Source of the DNA: Cellulomonas sp. URHD0024
GTDB taxonomy: Bacteria > Actinomycetota > Actinomycetes > Actinomycetales > Cellulomonadaceae
Length of the DNA: 64,000 nt
Assembly: GCF_000426185.1 (NCBI RefSeq)
Contig: NZ_AUEW01000011.1
Span: 118,972-182,971 of the forward strand
Direction: 5' to 3'
Shown one piece after another: positions 33,935 to 42,917 of this stretch (positions are counted from its first letter, which is position 1; each line of letters starts with the position of its first letter). The notes under the pieces are model-generated. The model was not told the origin of the DNA. It saw only the letters and a list, made by a program, of their open reading frames with translations, and searched no databases. The translations under genes were made by a program, and so were the position numbers.

Positions 33935-35314
33935 GTGGCATCCAAGCGCGACCTCGTCGAGGCGCAGACCTACAGTCGCAGGCGACTTCTCACGGCATTC
34001 ATCAGCGGCGCCCCGGGTGGGCAGGAGGCCGAACCGACCAAGCCGCTGCGCGGTGTCGTCGCCGGTGTGCTCCTGACGACTCTGATCGTCGTCGGGTCCC
34101 TCGCGTGGGGCCAGCTGAAGCCGTCGCTGCCGCAGGGTTGGGACGACGGGAGGCTCGTCGTCGTCAAGCAGGTGGGCACCCGGTACGTCAGCAGCAAGGG
34201 CGTGCTCTACCCGGTGCTGAACGTGACCAGCGCCCGGTTGGCGATCCCGTCGTCAGCCTTCGGCACCGTGCAGGTCTCGGAAGGGCAGATCGGGGACACG
34301 GCCCGAGGCGGAACCATCGGGATCGTCGGCGCACCGGACGCCCCGCCGGCACGCGCCGGCCTCGTGTCGACCGGGTGGCTCTCGTGCCTCGTCGCCGACG
34401 GTGCACAGACGTTGATCGGCGTCGACGTGCCCGTCGACACCGACGGCGACGGCGCTGCCGACCCCGCGGGCACGCCGGTGCCTGCCGACTCGGCGACCGC
34501 CGTGCTCGTCCGCACGGCCGGCGACCTCTACCTCGTCCAGGACGGGGTGCGTCATCGCGTCGCCGTGCAGGACGTCGCTGCGGTCGAGCGGGCGCTCGAC
34601 GTCGAGGGCATCTCGCCGCACGACGCCCCCGCCGAGTGGCTCAACCTGTTCCCCGAAGGAACCGACATCGGACCGATCACGCTCAAGCACGCGGGCGACC
34701 CGGTGCCGTCCGCGTCCGCGCTGCCACCGGCCACTCTCGTGGGCACCGTGGTCGAGGTCAGCGCCGCCGGGGCGCCGGACCAGCACTACGTCGTCGACGC
34801 CAACGGCGAGCTGGCGCCGCTGAGCACCTTCGCCACCCCGCTCTACGCGCTCGGCTCCGGCGGGGCGGTCGGGGTGACCGCGCAGTTCACGAGCGCGGAC
34901 GTCGCGAAGGTCGAGACGTCCACCCCTGTCGCCCCCGCCGACTGGCCGACGCGGCTGCCGGAGCTGGTCGATCCGCAGGATCCACCGTGCGCGCGCCTGA
35001 CCACGGGTGAGACGGGTCGCGTCGACCTCGTGACGACCGAGGCCGACCCGCAGGCGCAGGCCGGAGTGGTCGTCGCACCGGGCGGCGGCGCACTCGTCGC
35101 GGCGCAGACCGCCGCGGGAGCGACGACGAAGGCACAGCTCGTCGACGAGAGCGGACGGGCGTTCCCCATCCCGGACCCCTCGGAGGAGCTTCTGGCGCGG
35201 CTCGGGTACCAGAGCGTGGACGTGGTCCCCGTCCCACCGGCCTGGACAGCGCTGCTGCCGAGCGGGCCGTCGCTGACGATCGAGGCGGCCTCGGTGCCGA
35301 CGACACGGACGTGA
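33935..35314 (+). CDS. eccB: type VII secretion protein EccB
   Basis: 459 residues. The N-terminus MASKRDLVEAQTYSRRRLLTAF is the characteristic cytoplasmic lead of EccB, followed by one membrane helix (about 40-62, LRGVVAGVLLTTLIVVGSLAW) and a large outer domain with R1-R4-type repeats (VTSARLAIPSSAFGTV, AGPLYLVQ-like segments). EccB forms the outer rim of the ESX membrane complex. The GTG at 33935 is used. The stop overlaps the ATG of the second mycosin (TGATG), suggesting coupled translation. Confidence 0.92.
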   Translation: MASKRDLVEAQTYSRRRLLTAFISGAPGGQEAEPTKPLRGVVAGVLLTTLIVVGSLAWGQLKPSLPQGWDDGRLVVVKQVGTRYVSSKGVLYPVLNVTSARLAIPSSAFGTVQVSEGQIGDTARGGTIGIVGAPDAPPARAGLVSTGWLSCLVADGAQTLIGVDVPVDTDGDGAADPAGTPVPADSATAVLVRTAGDLYLVQDGVRHRVAVQDVAAVERALDVEGISPHDAPAEWLNLFPEGTDIGPITLKHAGDPVPSASALPPATLVGTVVEVSAAGAPDQHYVVDANGELAPLSTFATPLYALGSGGAVGVTAQFTSADVAKVETSTPVAPADWPTRLPELVDPQDPPCARLTTGETGRVDLVTTEADPQAQAGVVVAPGGGALVAAQTAAGATTKAQLVDESGRAFPIPDPSEELLARLGYQSVDVVPVPPAWTALLPSGPSLTIEAASVPTTRT

Positions 35315-36534
35315 TGGCGCGGGCCTGGGCTCTCTGCGCCGCCGGCGCCCTCGTGGCAGGCGTGGCAACGGCCGGTCCAGCCGCGGCCGCAGCGGCGCCC
35401 ACGCAGTGCGATCCGGGGACGGTGCAGCTCGTCGACCAGACCCCTCCCGCCCTGAAGACGCTCGCCGCGCAGAGCGCCTGGACGATCGCCACGGGTGCCG
35501 GGGTGCTCGTCGCGGTCGTCGACTCCGGCGTCAACCCGGCCAACTCGCACCTGTCGGCGGCCGTGGTGCCGGGCGTCGACCTCGTGGGACAGGACGTCGA
35601 GGTCACCGGGCGCGCGGACACCGACGGGCACGGCACGGCGATCGCCGGGCAGATCGCCGCACGGTCGGTCGACGGTTCGGGTGTCGTCGGGCTGGCCAAG
35701 CGCGCGACGATCCTTCCCGTCCGCGTCTTCTACGGGCAGAGCGACCAGGAGAAGCAAGCCGGCACGGACGTGCAGACGGACCGGATCGCCGCAGGGATCA
35801 GGTACGCAGCGACGAACGGCGCCAGGATCATCAACGTGTCGCTGAGCTCGCCGACCGACGACCCGGCGATGCGCGCGGCGGTCGACGAGGCCCTGGCCGT
35901 CGGCGCCCTGGTCGTGGCGAGCGCCGGCAACCGGTCCGCCGACCCCGACGCCCCCGACGGTCCGCGCTACCCGGCCGCCTACCCCGGCGTCCTCGGCGTG
36001 ACCGCCACCGACGCCGACGGCCACGCCACCGATGACTCCTTCCACGGCGCACAGGTCGACGTCGCTGCGCCGGGCGTCAACGTGCTGACCACGTTCCACG
36101 CGGCCGGCGACTGCATGCTCGCCGGCGACGCTGCCGCGAGCAGCTGGGCGACGGCGTACGTGAGCGCCGCGGCGGCGCTCGTCGCCCAGCGTCATCCCGA
36201 CGAGAGCCCGGCCGAGTGGGCGTACCGGCTCGAGGTCACCGCCGCGCGGGCTCAGCCCGACGCGCGCGACGACGCGCTCGGGTGGGGCGTCGTGCAGCCC
36301 ACGGAGTCGCTGCTCTTCGTCGACGACGGAACGGCGCCGGGGCCCGACTCGCCGACCCATCCCCGCCCCGCCGTCCAGGCCGAACCCGCCACGCCGCTGG
36401 ACGTGTCGGTCACAGCGCCTCCGCTGACCAGTGCGCGGTTGAGCGCCGCCTGGTGGGTCCTCGCCGGGGTGGCGGGCGTGCTGCTCGTCGTGCTGGCAGC
36501 CCGTATGGCACGACCTCGGCGCCGGGCGCGCTGA
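35314..36534 (+). CDS. mycP: type VII secretion mycosin, second copy
   Basis: 406-residue subtilisin-like protease with signal peptide (MARAWALCAAGALVAGVATA), catalytic Asp70 (VVDSG), His106 (DGHGT) and Ser277 (AASSWATAYVS), and a C-terminal membrane helix (WWVLAGVAGVLLVVLAARM) followed by arginines. The core cysteines C32, C263 and others could form the usual mycosin disulfides. It is classical in motif (DSG, HGT), unlike the first mycosin at 26810. An in-frame GTG lies one codon earlier at 35311. Mycosins stabilise the ESX complex even without cutting. Confidence 0.92.
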   Translation: MARAWALCAAGALVAGVATAGPAAAAAAPTQCDPGTVQLVDQTPPALKTLAAQSAWTIATGAGVLVAVVDSGVNPANSHLSAAVVPGVDLVGQDVEVTGRADTDGHGTAIAGQIAARSVDGSGVVGLAKRATILPVRVFYGQSDQEKQAGTDVQTDRIAAGIRYAATNGARIINVSLSSPTDDPAMRAAVDEALAVGALVVASAGNRSADPDAPDGPRYPAAYPGVLGVTATDADGHATDDSFHGAQVDVAAPGVNVLTTFHAAGDCMLAGDAAASSWATAYVSAAAALVAQRHPDESPAEWAYRLEVTAARAQPDARDDALGWGVVQPTESLLFVDDGTAPGPDSPTHPRPAVQAEPATPLDVSVTAPPLTSARLSAAWWVLAGVAGVLLVVLAARMARPRRRAR

Positions 36535-37156
36535 GTCGTCCGAGGTCAGGGGCCGTGGGTCGTTGGTCCGGTGTGTCGACGTCGCAAAGGTGTAACGCCT
36601 TCATCGGGGCGGCGATACGCGAAGGCGCGATTCGCCCGCGCGACCTCGAATAGCCCGAAAGGCATCCGGGTGGCAGGTAATGACATCTGGGCCAATATTC
36701 GGATAACCTGCGCGATGGCCGCATTAGCCTGTTGCGTGCCACTTGTCCGGTGGAGCGGCCCTCGCCCGCGGGGCTCTGCTCGTCCCGCTAGTATCGGCTC
36801 GCGACCGCCGCGCGCCAGTGCCCGCGGTGGTCGGCCGTGCTCGACGCGGTGCTCAGGACGGTCCCAGATGCGTTGACGGATCGTCCACCGCTCGAGGACG
36901 ACGGGGCGCGAGAACTGCCGCTTCGTCGCATTTGTCGTTGTGCTACCGAATTGGCACACATTCCGGTGAATTTGTCGTCGCCGGCTCCAAAATACACCCG
37001 CTGCAGCGGCCGCCGTGCCTTGTCATGGCCATTATCACCACCTAGTCTCGGCACGATATTGTTTCCGGGTGACGAGGCGCGGGCGACCAACGACGGCCGA
37101 CGGCAGCCCCCGACACCTACTCCGCGAGACGGAGCGCCATTCGAAGGAGAGCCGTG
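36535..37156. other. intergenic region, relatively A/T-rich
   Basis: No gene can be supported in 622 bp. The stretch around 36640-37060 is less G+C-rich than its surroundings (for example GGCCAATATTCGGATAACC), as expected for regulatory DNA. It probably contains the promoter for the lipoprotein gene at 37157; no clear -35/-10 pair was identified. Confidence 0.5.
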
Positions 37157-38560
37157 ATGCGTACGAGCCGCGCGGGGAGCTGGTCCCGTAGCGACGGTGC
37201 CGGCAGGCCCCCGCGCTCCCTTGGAACACCCCGTCCACGACGCTCCGCCTCTGTCGCAGGTGCCGCGATCGCGGCCCTCGTCGCGCTGACGGCCGTCGGC
37301 TGCTCCGACAATGCGGCCAGCACGGCAGACGGCGCTCCCGCAGCAACGGGGGAGCTGCACATCGCCGTGCTCGACGACGCCTCCGCTCCGCTGCAGGAGG
37401 CCGCGGCCGCGCGGTTCAACAAGACGTCCTCGGTCAAGGCAGTTGTCGACAGGGTCGCCTCGAACGAGCTGGACTACCAGGCGTACGTGCAGTCGCGGCT
37501 CGGAAGCGCGCGAGCACCCGACCTGTTCATCACCGCGGGCGTGCCCGACCTCAAGCCTCTGCTCGACCGCGGCCTCGTCCTGCCCCTCGACAAGCTGATC
37601 AAAGACAACCCGGCGCTCAAGGACTCCTTCTTCGGAAACGTCTTCCAGGGCGAGGTGCTCGACGGCACGGCGTACGGGATTCCCTTCGGCGGCGTCGACC
37701 CCACGATCCTCTTCTACAACAAGAAGGTGCTGGCGGACGCCGGGCTGCAGCCGCCGAGCTCCTGGACCGACTTCGTGTCGCAGATCGAACCACTGAAGGC
37801 CGCGGGGAACCTCCCGATCGCGCTTGCCGGTCAGGACTCAGGGCCGACGCAGGAGTGGTTCGAGTACCTGTTCTCGCAGCACCTGGGCAACGACGTCGTC
37901 GCAGACGGTCTCGGCGGCAACGCGAGCATCTGGAACAGCGACGGAAGCCGGGCGTCGCTGAGCGACCTGAGGGCGATGCTGGACATGGGCGCGTTCGGGA
38001 CGGGCTTCGACACCGAGCAGTCGGGTCCGGCCGGTTCGTCGCGGCTGGTCATCGGTGGCATCGCCGCCTACGAGCTGGTGAGCAGCACGAACTTCGCGAA
38101 GCTGCAGCAGGCCGACAAGAACTTCGTCGACACCAACCTGGGTTGGCTGGCCTTCCCGGAGCTCCAGGGCGGCGAGACGGGCGCGATCGTCGGCGACCTG
38201 AGCAGCTTCTACAACGTCAACGCGCAGACGAAGCAGCCCGTCGCGGTCGCTGCGTTCCTGAAGGAGCTCTACAGCGAGAAGTTCGTGAAGGACGAGGTCG
38301 CGCTGGGACAGGTCCCGCCGGTCGCCAGTGCGGGTGCCCTCATCCAGGCTGACCAGAAGGACCCGACGACCGCGTCGTACCTGTCCTTCGTCTTCAACCT
38401 CGTGAGCAAGGCTCCGACGTTCCAGCAGTCCTGGGACCAGACGGTCGCGGCGGACTACGGGGCCCGGATCCAGGGGGCGATGGAGCCCTACTTCGTGGGT
38501 GACCTGGACGCCGAGGGATGGATCGCCGAGATGAAGGCCGCGACCGCCCCGCAGCTGTGA
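37157..38560 (+). CDS. orphan family 1 extracellular solute-binding lipoprotein
   Basis: 467 residues. Basic N-terminus, hydrophobic segment and lipobox LTAVGC (Cys49), then a typical sugar-type ABC binding fold (LHIAVLDDASAP, ELDYQAYVQSRL, GIPFGGVDPTILFYNKKVLADAGLQPP, GWLAFPELQGGE). It should be tethered to the outer leaflet and bind a carbohydrate. No permease or ATPase genes are adjacent, so it relies on a transporter encoded elsewhere or is a sensor. AAGGAGA precedes the ATG at 37157; a GTG one codon earlier is possible. A terminator hairpin follows. Confidence 0.9.
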   Translation: MRTSRAGSWSRSDGAGRPPRSLGTPRPRRSASVAGAAIAALVALTAVGCSDNAASTADGAPAATGELHIAVLDDASAPLQEAAAARFNKTSSVKAVVDRVASNELDYQAYVQSRLGSARAPDLFITAGVPDLKPLLDRGLVLPLDKLIKDNPALKDSFFGNVFQGEVLDGTAYGIPFGGVDPTILFYNKKVLADAGLQPPSSWTDFVSQIEPLKAAGNLPIALAGQDSGPTQEWFEYLFSQHLGNDVVADGLGGNASIWNSDGSRASLSDLRAMLDMGAFGTGFDTEQSGPAGSSRLVIGGIAAYELVSSTNFAKLQQADKNFVDTNLGWLAFPELQGGETGAIVGDLSSFYNVNAQTKQPVAVAAFLKELYSEKFVKDEVALGQVPPVASAGALIQADQKDPTTASYLSFVFNLVSKAPTFQQSWDQTVAADYGARIQGAMEPYFVGDLDAEGWIAEMKAATAPQL

Positions 38561-38586
38561 CCAGGCAGCAGGCCTGAGCCGGACGA

Positions 38587-38632
38587 GAGAGCCGGGGTTC
38601 GAGTGGCAGTCGCCGCTCGGGCCCCGGCTCTC
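38587..38632 (+). terminator. terminator-like hairpin after the solute-binding protein gene
   Basis: Stem GAGAGCCGGGG (38587-38597) / CCCCGGCTCTC (38622-38632), 11 perfect bp with a 24-nt loop, 26 bp after the stop codon. No T-run follows. Confidence 0.6.
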
Positions 38633-38640
38633 CGCGTCAC

Positions 38641-38780
38641 GGGGGCCGAGCCGGGTCAGCGGGGGCCGAGCCGGGTCAGCGGGGGCCGAGCCGGGTCAGC
38701 GAGGGCAGAGGCGGGTCACCGACGGCCGAGCCGGGTCGCGACGGCAGAGCCGGGTCAGCGACGGCAGAGCGGGATCGGCT
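38641..38780. repeat. 20-bp minisatellite
   Basis: Three perfect tandem copies of GGGGGCCGAGCCGGGTCAGC (38641-38700), then four degenerate copies with CAGAG replacing CCGAG in some (38701-38780). Contiguous units without spacers exclude CRISPR. It lies between the solute-binding gene terminator and the next genes. Confidence 0.9.
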
Positions 38781-38855
38781 GGGGCACAGCGGTCGCGCGC
38801 CTGATGCAGACGGGCGCGCAACGCGGCAGACGGCGCGACGGCGTCTGGCGACTCG

Positions 38856-38963
38856 TCAGTCGACGAACGGGGGGAGCAGGTCGTCGTCGGTCTCGCGGAT
38901 CGCGGACTGCGAGACGTCCTTGGACTCCCGGTTGATGTTCAGCCTCCACCATGGTGCGTTCAT
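38856..38963 (-). CDS. possible 35-aa protein
   Basis: Small frame from ATG at 38963 with product starting MNAPWWRLNINRESKDV and ending DDDLLPPFVD. Codons are strongly G/C at third positions and the peptide is hydrophilic with a clear acidic end, unlike random sequence. No good ribosome site is visible, so this is tentative. Confidence 0.35.
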   Translation of the reverse strand: MNAPWWRLNINRESKDVSQSAIRETDDDLLPPFVD

Positions 38964-39207
38964 GACTTCGATGATCCCGTGACGGGTGCGCTGGGAGCCA
39001 GGGCCGAAAGGCCCGACGGGCGCACGACGTCAAGCGCTGTGCACCGGCGACGGACCCGGACGCGACCGGGTCCGTCGCGACGGTAGCCTCACCGCCGGAC
39101 CGGGTCGTGCCCGACATCTCCCGACTCGCGGTGAAACGTCGGGTGGGGGTGTCGGAGGCCGCCGGAAGCTCAGTGGCTCGTGGGCCGCGCATCGAAGGAG
39201 ACGCCGC

Positions 39208-39654
39208 GTGACTGTCATCATCCGCATCGGCATTGCCGTCCTGTTCGTCAACGAGCTGATGATCGGCGCGTGGAACGCGATCGCGCCCGAGTCGTTCTAC
39301 GCGCACTTCCCGACGGTGGACAGCACACCGCCGTTCAGCGAGCACCTCGCGCGGGACTTCGGCGGTGCGACCCTCGGCATCACCGTGCTGCTCGGGATCG
39401 CCCTGGTGTGGCCGAAGGCGCACTTCGTCGTTCCCGCCATGCTGGCGTACCTGGTGTTCGCCGTCCCGCACTTCGCGTTCCACCTGGAGCACCTGGCCCA
39501 CCTGACGAGCAGCGAGGCGGTCTTCGTCGTCGTCGCGAACGCGTCCGTGGCCCTGCTCGCGGCCCTCGTGCTGGTGCTGACCCTCCTGCGCGACCGCCAG
39601 GTGGGGCAGGGCGACCCCCTGGTCGCCGCCGAGAAGGCTTCCGTCGCGGCCTGA
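39208..39654 (+). CDS. four-helix membrane protein
   Basis: 148 residues with about four membrane segments (IIRIGIAVLFVNELMIGAW; FGGATLGITVLLGIALVW; HFVVPAMLAYLVFAV; VFVVVANASVALLAALVLVLTLL) and a short polar tail. AAGGAG sits 7 bp before the GTG at 39208. The family is not recognised. The downstream neighbour is on the opposite strand. Confidence 0.75.
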   Translation: MTVIIRIGIAVLFVNELMIGAWNAIAPESFYAHFPTVDSTPPFSEHLARDFGGATLGITVLLGIALVWPKAHFVVPAMLAYLVFAVPHFAFHLEHLAHLTSSEAVFVVVANASVALLAALVLVLTLLRDRQVGQGDPLVAAEKASVAA

Positions 39655-39663
39655 CGTCCGCGG

Positions 39664-40614
39664 CTAGGCGTGGGACCTGTGACGCGACGGGTCGGGTCGC
39701 TCGGCGTCCGTGACGGCGTCACCGCCCAGCACGACCACCCGTGAGCAGGTGTCGGCGCTGGAGCGTGCGGCCTCGGCGAGGGCGGCCAGCGCCGGTGCGT
39801 CGGTCACCTCCACCCCGCGCAGGTCGACGACCACCCGGCACGCGCCGGCGTCCAGCTGAACGAGCCGGATCGCGACGCCGAGCCGGATGGCGTGCGAGAC
39901 GTCCATGCGGCCGGTGACCCTCAGGACGGGCGCTGACCCCGCGCGCTCCGCCGTCACCGCGAACCCGTCCGCCGAGATGGTCTTCAAGGGGTCGCTGTGG
40001 TCGCCGCGCAGGAGGGAGACGAGGATGTCGATCAGGTGGCCCTGCTCGAGGGCGTCGGCGTCGGCCGCGGCGGCCACGTTCACCAGTCGTTCGGCGAGAG
40101 CGCGGATGCGGATGTTCAGTCGCTGCGAGCACGACCTGAGGAGGCTGAAGGCCTCGGCGCTGTCCATGCCGAGCGCGACCATCAGGATGCCTTTGGCCTG
40201 GTCGATCGCCGCGTGGGCCTCGAGCGCCAGCGAGAGCTGGTCGTTCACGCTCTCCGCGACGACGCGATGGCGTTGCTGCGTGACGTCGACGACGGAACCG
40301 GAGATGACGCCCGACGTCGCGTCGTCGGAACTGACCGCGAGCACGACGACCCGTTCTGCACCCTGCAGGTCGCGCAGGCGGTACTCACAGCTGTGCGGTT
40401 CGACGGAATCGGGTGCAGCGAACGCGTGGCCGAGCACCGACAGCACCGTCGAGAGGTCGTCGGGGTGGACGTGGCTGAGGAAGACCCTCTGCGTCGGGAC
40501 GACCTCGCCGGCCGACATGCCGTGGATGGCGAAGAGGCCGTCAGACCACCACCACCGGCCCGCCGGCTCGGCCGTTGGTATGCGAAAACGCCCTGAGGGG
40601 GAGAGGTCGGTCAT
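39664..40614 (-). CDS. PAS-ANTAR-STAS regulator
   Basis: 316 residues. An N-terminal PAS-like sensor (about 15-130; GRWWWSDGLFAIHGMS and EYRLRDLQGAERVVVLAVSS) is followed by an ANTAR RNA-binding helix bundle (about 135-190; AHAAIDQAKGILMVALGMD) and a C-terminal STAS/anti-anti-sigma-like domain (about 215-310; RVTGRMDVSHAIRLG). ANTAR proteins act as antiterminators on paired RNA hairpins. Adding STAS suggests a tie to anti-sigma partners. The ATG at 40614 is divergent from the GAF-ANTAR pair. Ligand unknown. Confidence 0.85.
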   Translation of the reverse strand: MTDLSPSGRFRIPTAEPAGRWWWSDGLFAIHGMSAGEVVPTQRVFLSHVHPDDLSTVLSVLGHAFAAPDSVEPHSCEYRLRDLQGAERVVVLAVSSDDATSGVISGSVVDVTQQRHRVVAESVNDQLSLALEAHAAIDQAKGILMVALGMDSAEAFSLLRSCSQRLNIRIRALAERLVNVAAAADADALEQGHLIDILVSLLRGDHSDPLKTISADGFAVTAERAGSAPVLRVTGRMDVSHAIRLGVAIRLVQLDAGACRVVVDLRGVEVTDAPALAALAEAARSSADTCSRVVVLGGDAVTDAERPDPSRHRSHA

Positions 40615-40800
40615 GTTTCCTAGCCGTGGCCGGTGCCGCGACCCGCGAAAGCTGCGTTCCGAACCCGCGGGTGTCGTGCACCACAAAGACCATAGCTGCG
40701 TCGAGGTGCCCTGCGCGAGCATTCCGACCCGTTGCGTGCGACGTCTGGGCCCCGCGGTGGAGGAAGATGGTCGTGTGGGTGATGCCGCGGGGAGCGAGAC

Positions 40801-41544
40801 GTGAGCGGACGAGCCGAGGTGCTCGCCGCGTTCGCCGTCGCCGCTGCGCGCGCGCCCGCGGAGGCGCCGTTGCCGGAGCGTCTGTGCCGGGCGTGCATCG
40901 ACGTCCTCGGCGCCGACGGAGGGGCGATCACCCTCGCATCGACCAGGCCGGAACGCCTGACGCTGGACACGTCGGACGACACCTCCGCGCGCCTGGAGGA
41001 CCTGCAGGACGTGCTCGGCGAAGGGCCTGGTCAGGACGCCTACCGGCAGGGCAGGGCGGTCGTCGCGCACGTCGACGGCAGCCTCGAAGGGCCGTTCCCG
41101 ATGTTCGTCGAGCTGGCCGGGGACATCGCCGGCCCGGTCACCGTGTGGGCGATCCCGATGCACCCGGTGGGCGCGACGATCGGCGTCATCACCCTGTACC
41201 GAGCGGGCGGGGACCTGCGGTACAGCCTGGAGGACGCCCAGTTCCTGGCTGACGCGGTCGGGGCGGCGCTGCTGGACGACTCGACAGACCGCGACGACCG
41301 GTTCTCGGCGTGGGCGGACCGCGCGCGCGTGCACCAGGCGGTCGGCATGACGATCGCGCAGCTCGCCATCGGTCCCGACGACGCGATGGCCATCCTGCGC
41401 GCACACGCCTATGCGGAGGGCAAGACGCTCGACGTCATCGCGACCGACGTGGTGGAGCGACGACTCGACTTCTCTGGACCGGACGACAGCACGACCCGGA
41501 GCGAGTCTCGCCCCGAGGACAGCACGGGGAATGGGGATCAATGA
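40801..41544 (+). CDS. GAF-ANTAR regulator
   Basis: 247 residues. GAF-type sensory domain (about 20-160; DVLGADGGAITLAS, LGEGPGQDAYRQG) and ANTAR domain (about 175-225; VHQAVGMTIAQLAIGPDDAMAIL), then a charged tail. The GTG at 40801 starts the gene. Its stop overlaps the ATG of a second GAF-ANTAR gene (ATGA). Predicted cytoplasmic RNA-binding antiterminator. Confidence 0.88.
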   Translation: MSGRAEVLAAFAVAAARAPAEAPLPERLCRACIDVLGADGGAITLASTRPERLTLDTSDDTSARLEDLQDVLGEGPGQDAYRQGRAVVAHVDGSLEGPFPMFVELAGDIAGPVTVWAIPMHPVGATIGVITLYRAGGDLRYSLEDAQFLADAVGAALLDDSTDRDDRFSAWADRARVHQAVGMTIAQLAIGPDDAMAILRAHAYAEGKTLDVIATDVVERRLDFSGPDDSTTRSESRPEDSTGNGDQ

Positions 41545-42239
41545 CCACGCGCAACTCTGCGCAGGCCCTGGCCGACGCGGCTAGCCACCTCGTCCAGCAG
41601 CACGACGTCACGAGCGTCCTCGCCCAGCTCGTGCAGGACTCTGCGCAGTTCATCCCCGCTGACGCCGCAGCCTTTCTCGCACGGACGGCCGACGGCACGT
41701 TCGAGCTCCTCAGCGCCAGCTCGCACAAGGCCGTCGAGATCGAGCTCTACCAAGCTCAGGCGATGACCGGACCGTGCATCGACGCGGCTCGCTCCGGCCA
41801 CCCGACCGCGGCGGTGGGGGAGGCGCAGCTCCTCGCCGCCTGGCCCGAGGTCGGGCGGGCGATCGTCGACGCCGGGTTCCTCGCCGTGCATGCCTTCCCG
41901 ATGCGGTGGCAGGGGGTGACGCTGGGCGGCTTGAACCTGTTCTCGACGCACCCTGACGGGCTCGACGGCCCGTCCTGCGTTCTCGCGCAGAGCTTCGCCG
42001 ACTTCGCGACCCTCGCCGTGATCCAGCCCGAGGCGCTGGCCGACGACGACCTCGCGCACCGGGTGTCGGAGGCGCTCGCCGGTCGCGTGGTGGTGGAGCA
42101 GGCCAAGGGTGTGCTCGCCTACGACCTCGGGCTCGACATGGAGGCTGCGTACGCCGAGCTCGTCGAGCGTGCCGTCGCCCGGAGGTCCACGCTCGGACGG
42201 GTGGCGGCCGAGGTCCTCGGCGAAGCGCAGCGAAGGTAG
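41541..42239 (+). CDS. GAF-ANTAR regulator, second of pair
   Basis: 232 residues with a GAF domain (about 10-155; FIPADAAAFLARTADG; TGPCIDAARSGHP) and ANTAR domain (about 170-230; VVVEQAKGVLAYDLGLDMEAAY). Overlaps the upstream GAF-ANTAR gene by 4 bp, so the two are probably made together and may form heterodimers. Confidence 0.88.
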   Translation: MTTRNSAQALADAASHLVQQHDVTSVLAQLVQDSAQFIPADAAAFLARTADGTFELLSASSHKAVEIELYQAQAMTGPCIDAARSGHPTAAVGEAQLLAAWPEVGRAIVDAGFLAVHAFPMRWQGVTLGGLNLFSTHPDGLDGPSCVLAQSFADFATLAVIQPEALADDDLAHRVSEALAGRVVVEQAKGVLAYDLGLDMEAAYAELVERAVARRSTLGRVAAEVLGEAQRR

Positions 42240-42299
42240 GCACGTTCCACGACATGGCGATCGTCTCGCGCGGCGGCATGGGCACGATCTCCCACGTGG

Positions 42300-42917
42300 T
42301 CAGGGCCGACGGGCGGCGACCTGCTCGATCAGGCCCCGGTTCCTGCGCACGTGGCCCTCGACGGTGAACCCCATGGCCTCGACCTGCCGCAACGGACGGT
42401 GGCAGTAGCGCTCGCCCTGCAGAGGCACGGAGACGAGGTCGGCGAGCCTCTGGAGCCACCGGACGACCCGGCTCGTCGACTCGACGTGGTCGGCGAGGAG
42501 AAGCAGACCGCCGGGCCGGAGCACGCGTGCCAGCTCGTCGATGGAGCGCTTCTCGTCCCCGACACCGCACAGCGAGAAGGTCATGACGACGGTGTCGAAC
42601 GAGGCGTCGTCGAACGGGAGGTCTCGCGCGTCGCCCCGCCGCAGATCGGCGACGAACCCGAGATCGGCGGCGCGCCGCGCCGCGACGGCGAGCATCGACC
42701 GGCTCCACTCGACGCCCGTGAAGTCGATGCCGGCCGGGTAGTGGGGGAGGTTCAGTCCGGTGCCGAGGGCGACCTCGAGCGTCCGGCCCGTCGCTCGGTG
42801 GCAGAGCCACGGCCGGGCGGCGCCGAACCAGCGCTTCTCCGCCGCGGACATGCGGGCCTCGTAGGTGCCGGCACGACGATCCCACGAGCGCTGCAGCCGG
42901 TCGTCGCGGCTCGTCAT
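42300..42917 (-). CDS. class I SAM-dependent methyltransferase
   Basis: 205 residues with motif I LEVALGTGLNLPHYP, motif II-like DLRRGDARDLPFDDASFDTVVMTFSLCGVGDEKRSI and RVLRPGGLLLLADHVES, in the usual UbiE/Methyltransf_11 order. The substrate cannot be deduced. The start ATG is at 42917. It converges on the GAF-ANTAR pair. Confidence 0.88.
   Translation of the reverse strand: MTSRDDRLQRSWDRRAGTYEARMSAAEKRWFGAARPWLCHRATGRTLEVALGTGLNLPHYPAGIDFTGVEWSRSMLAVAARRAADLGFVADLRRGDARDLPFDDASFDTVVMTFSLCGVGDEKRSIDELARVLRPGGLLLLADHVESTSRVVRWLQRLADLVSVPLQGERYCHRPLRQVEAMGFTVEGHVRRNRGLIEQVAARRP

Noticed and set aside
38641..38780. CRISPR array
   Set aside because: Repeats are contiguous 20-mers without spacers and no cas genes are nearby.
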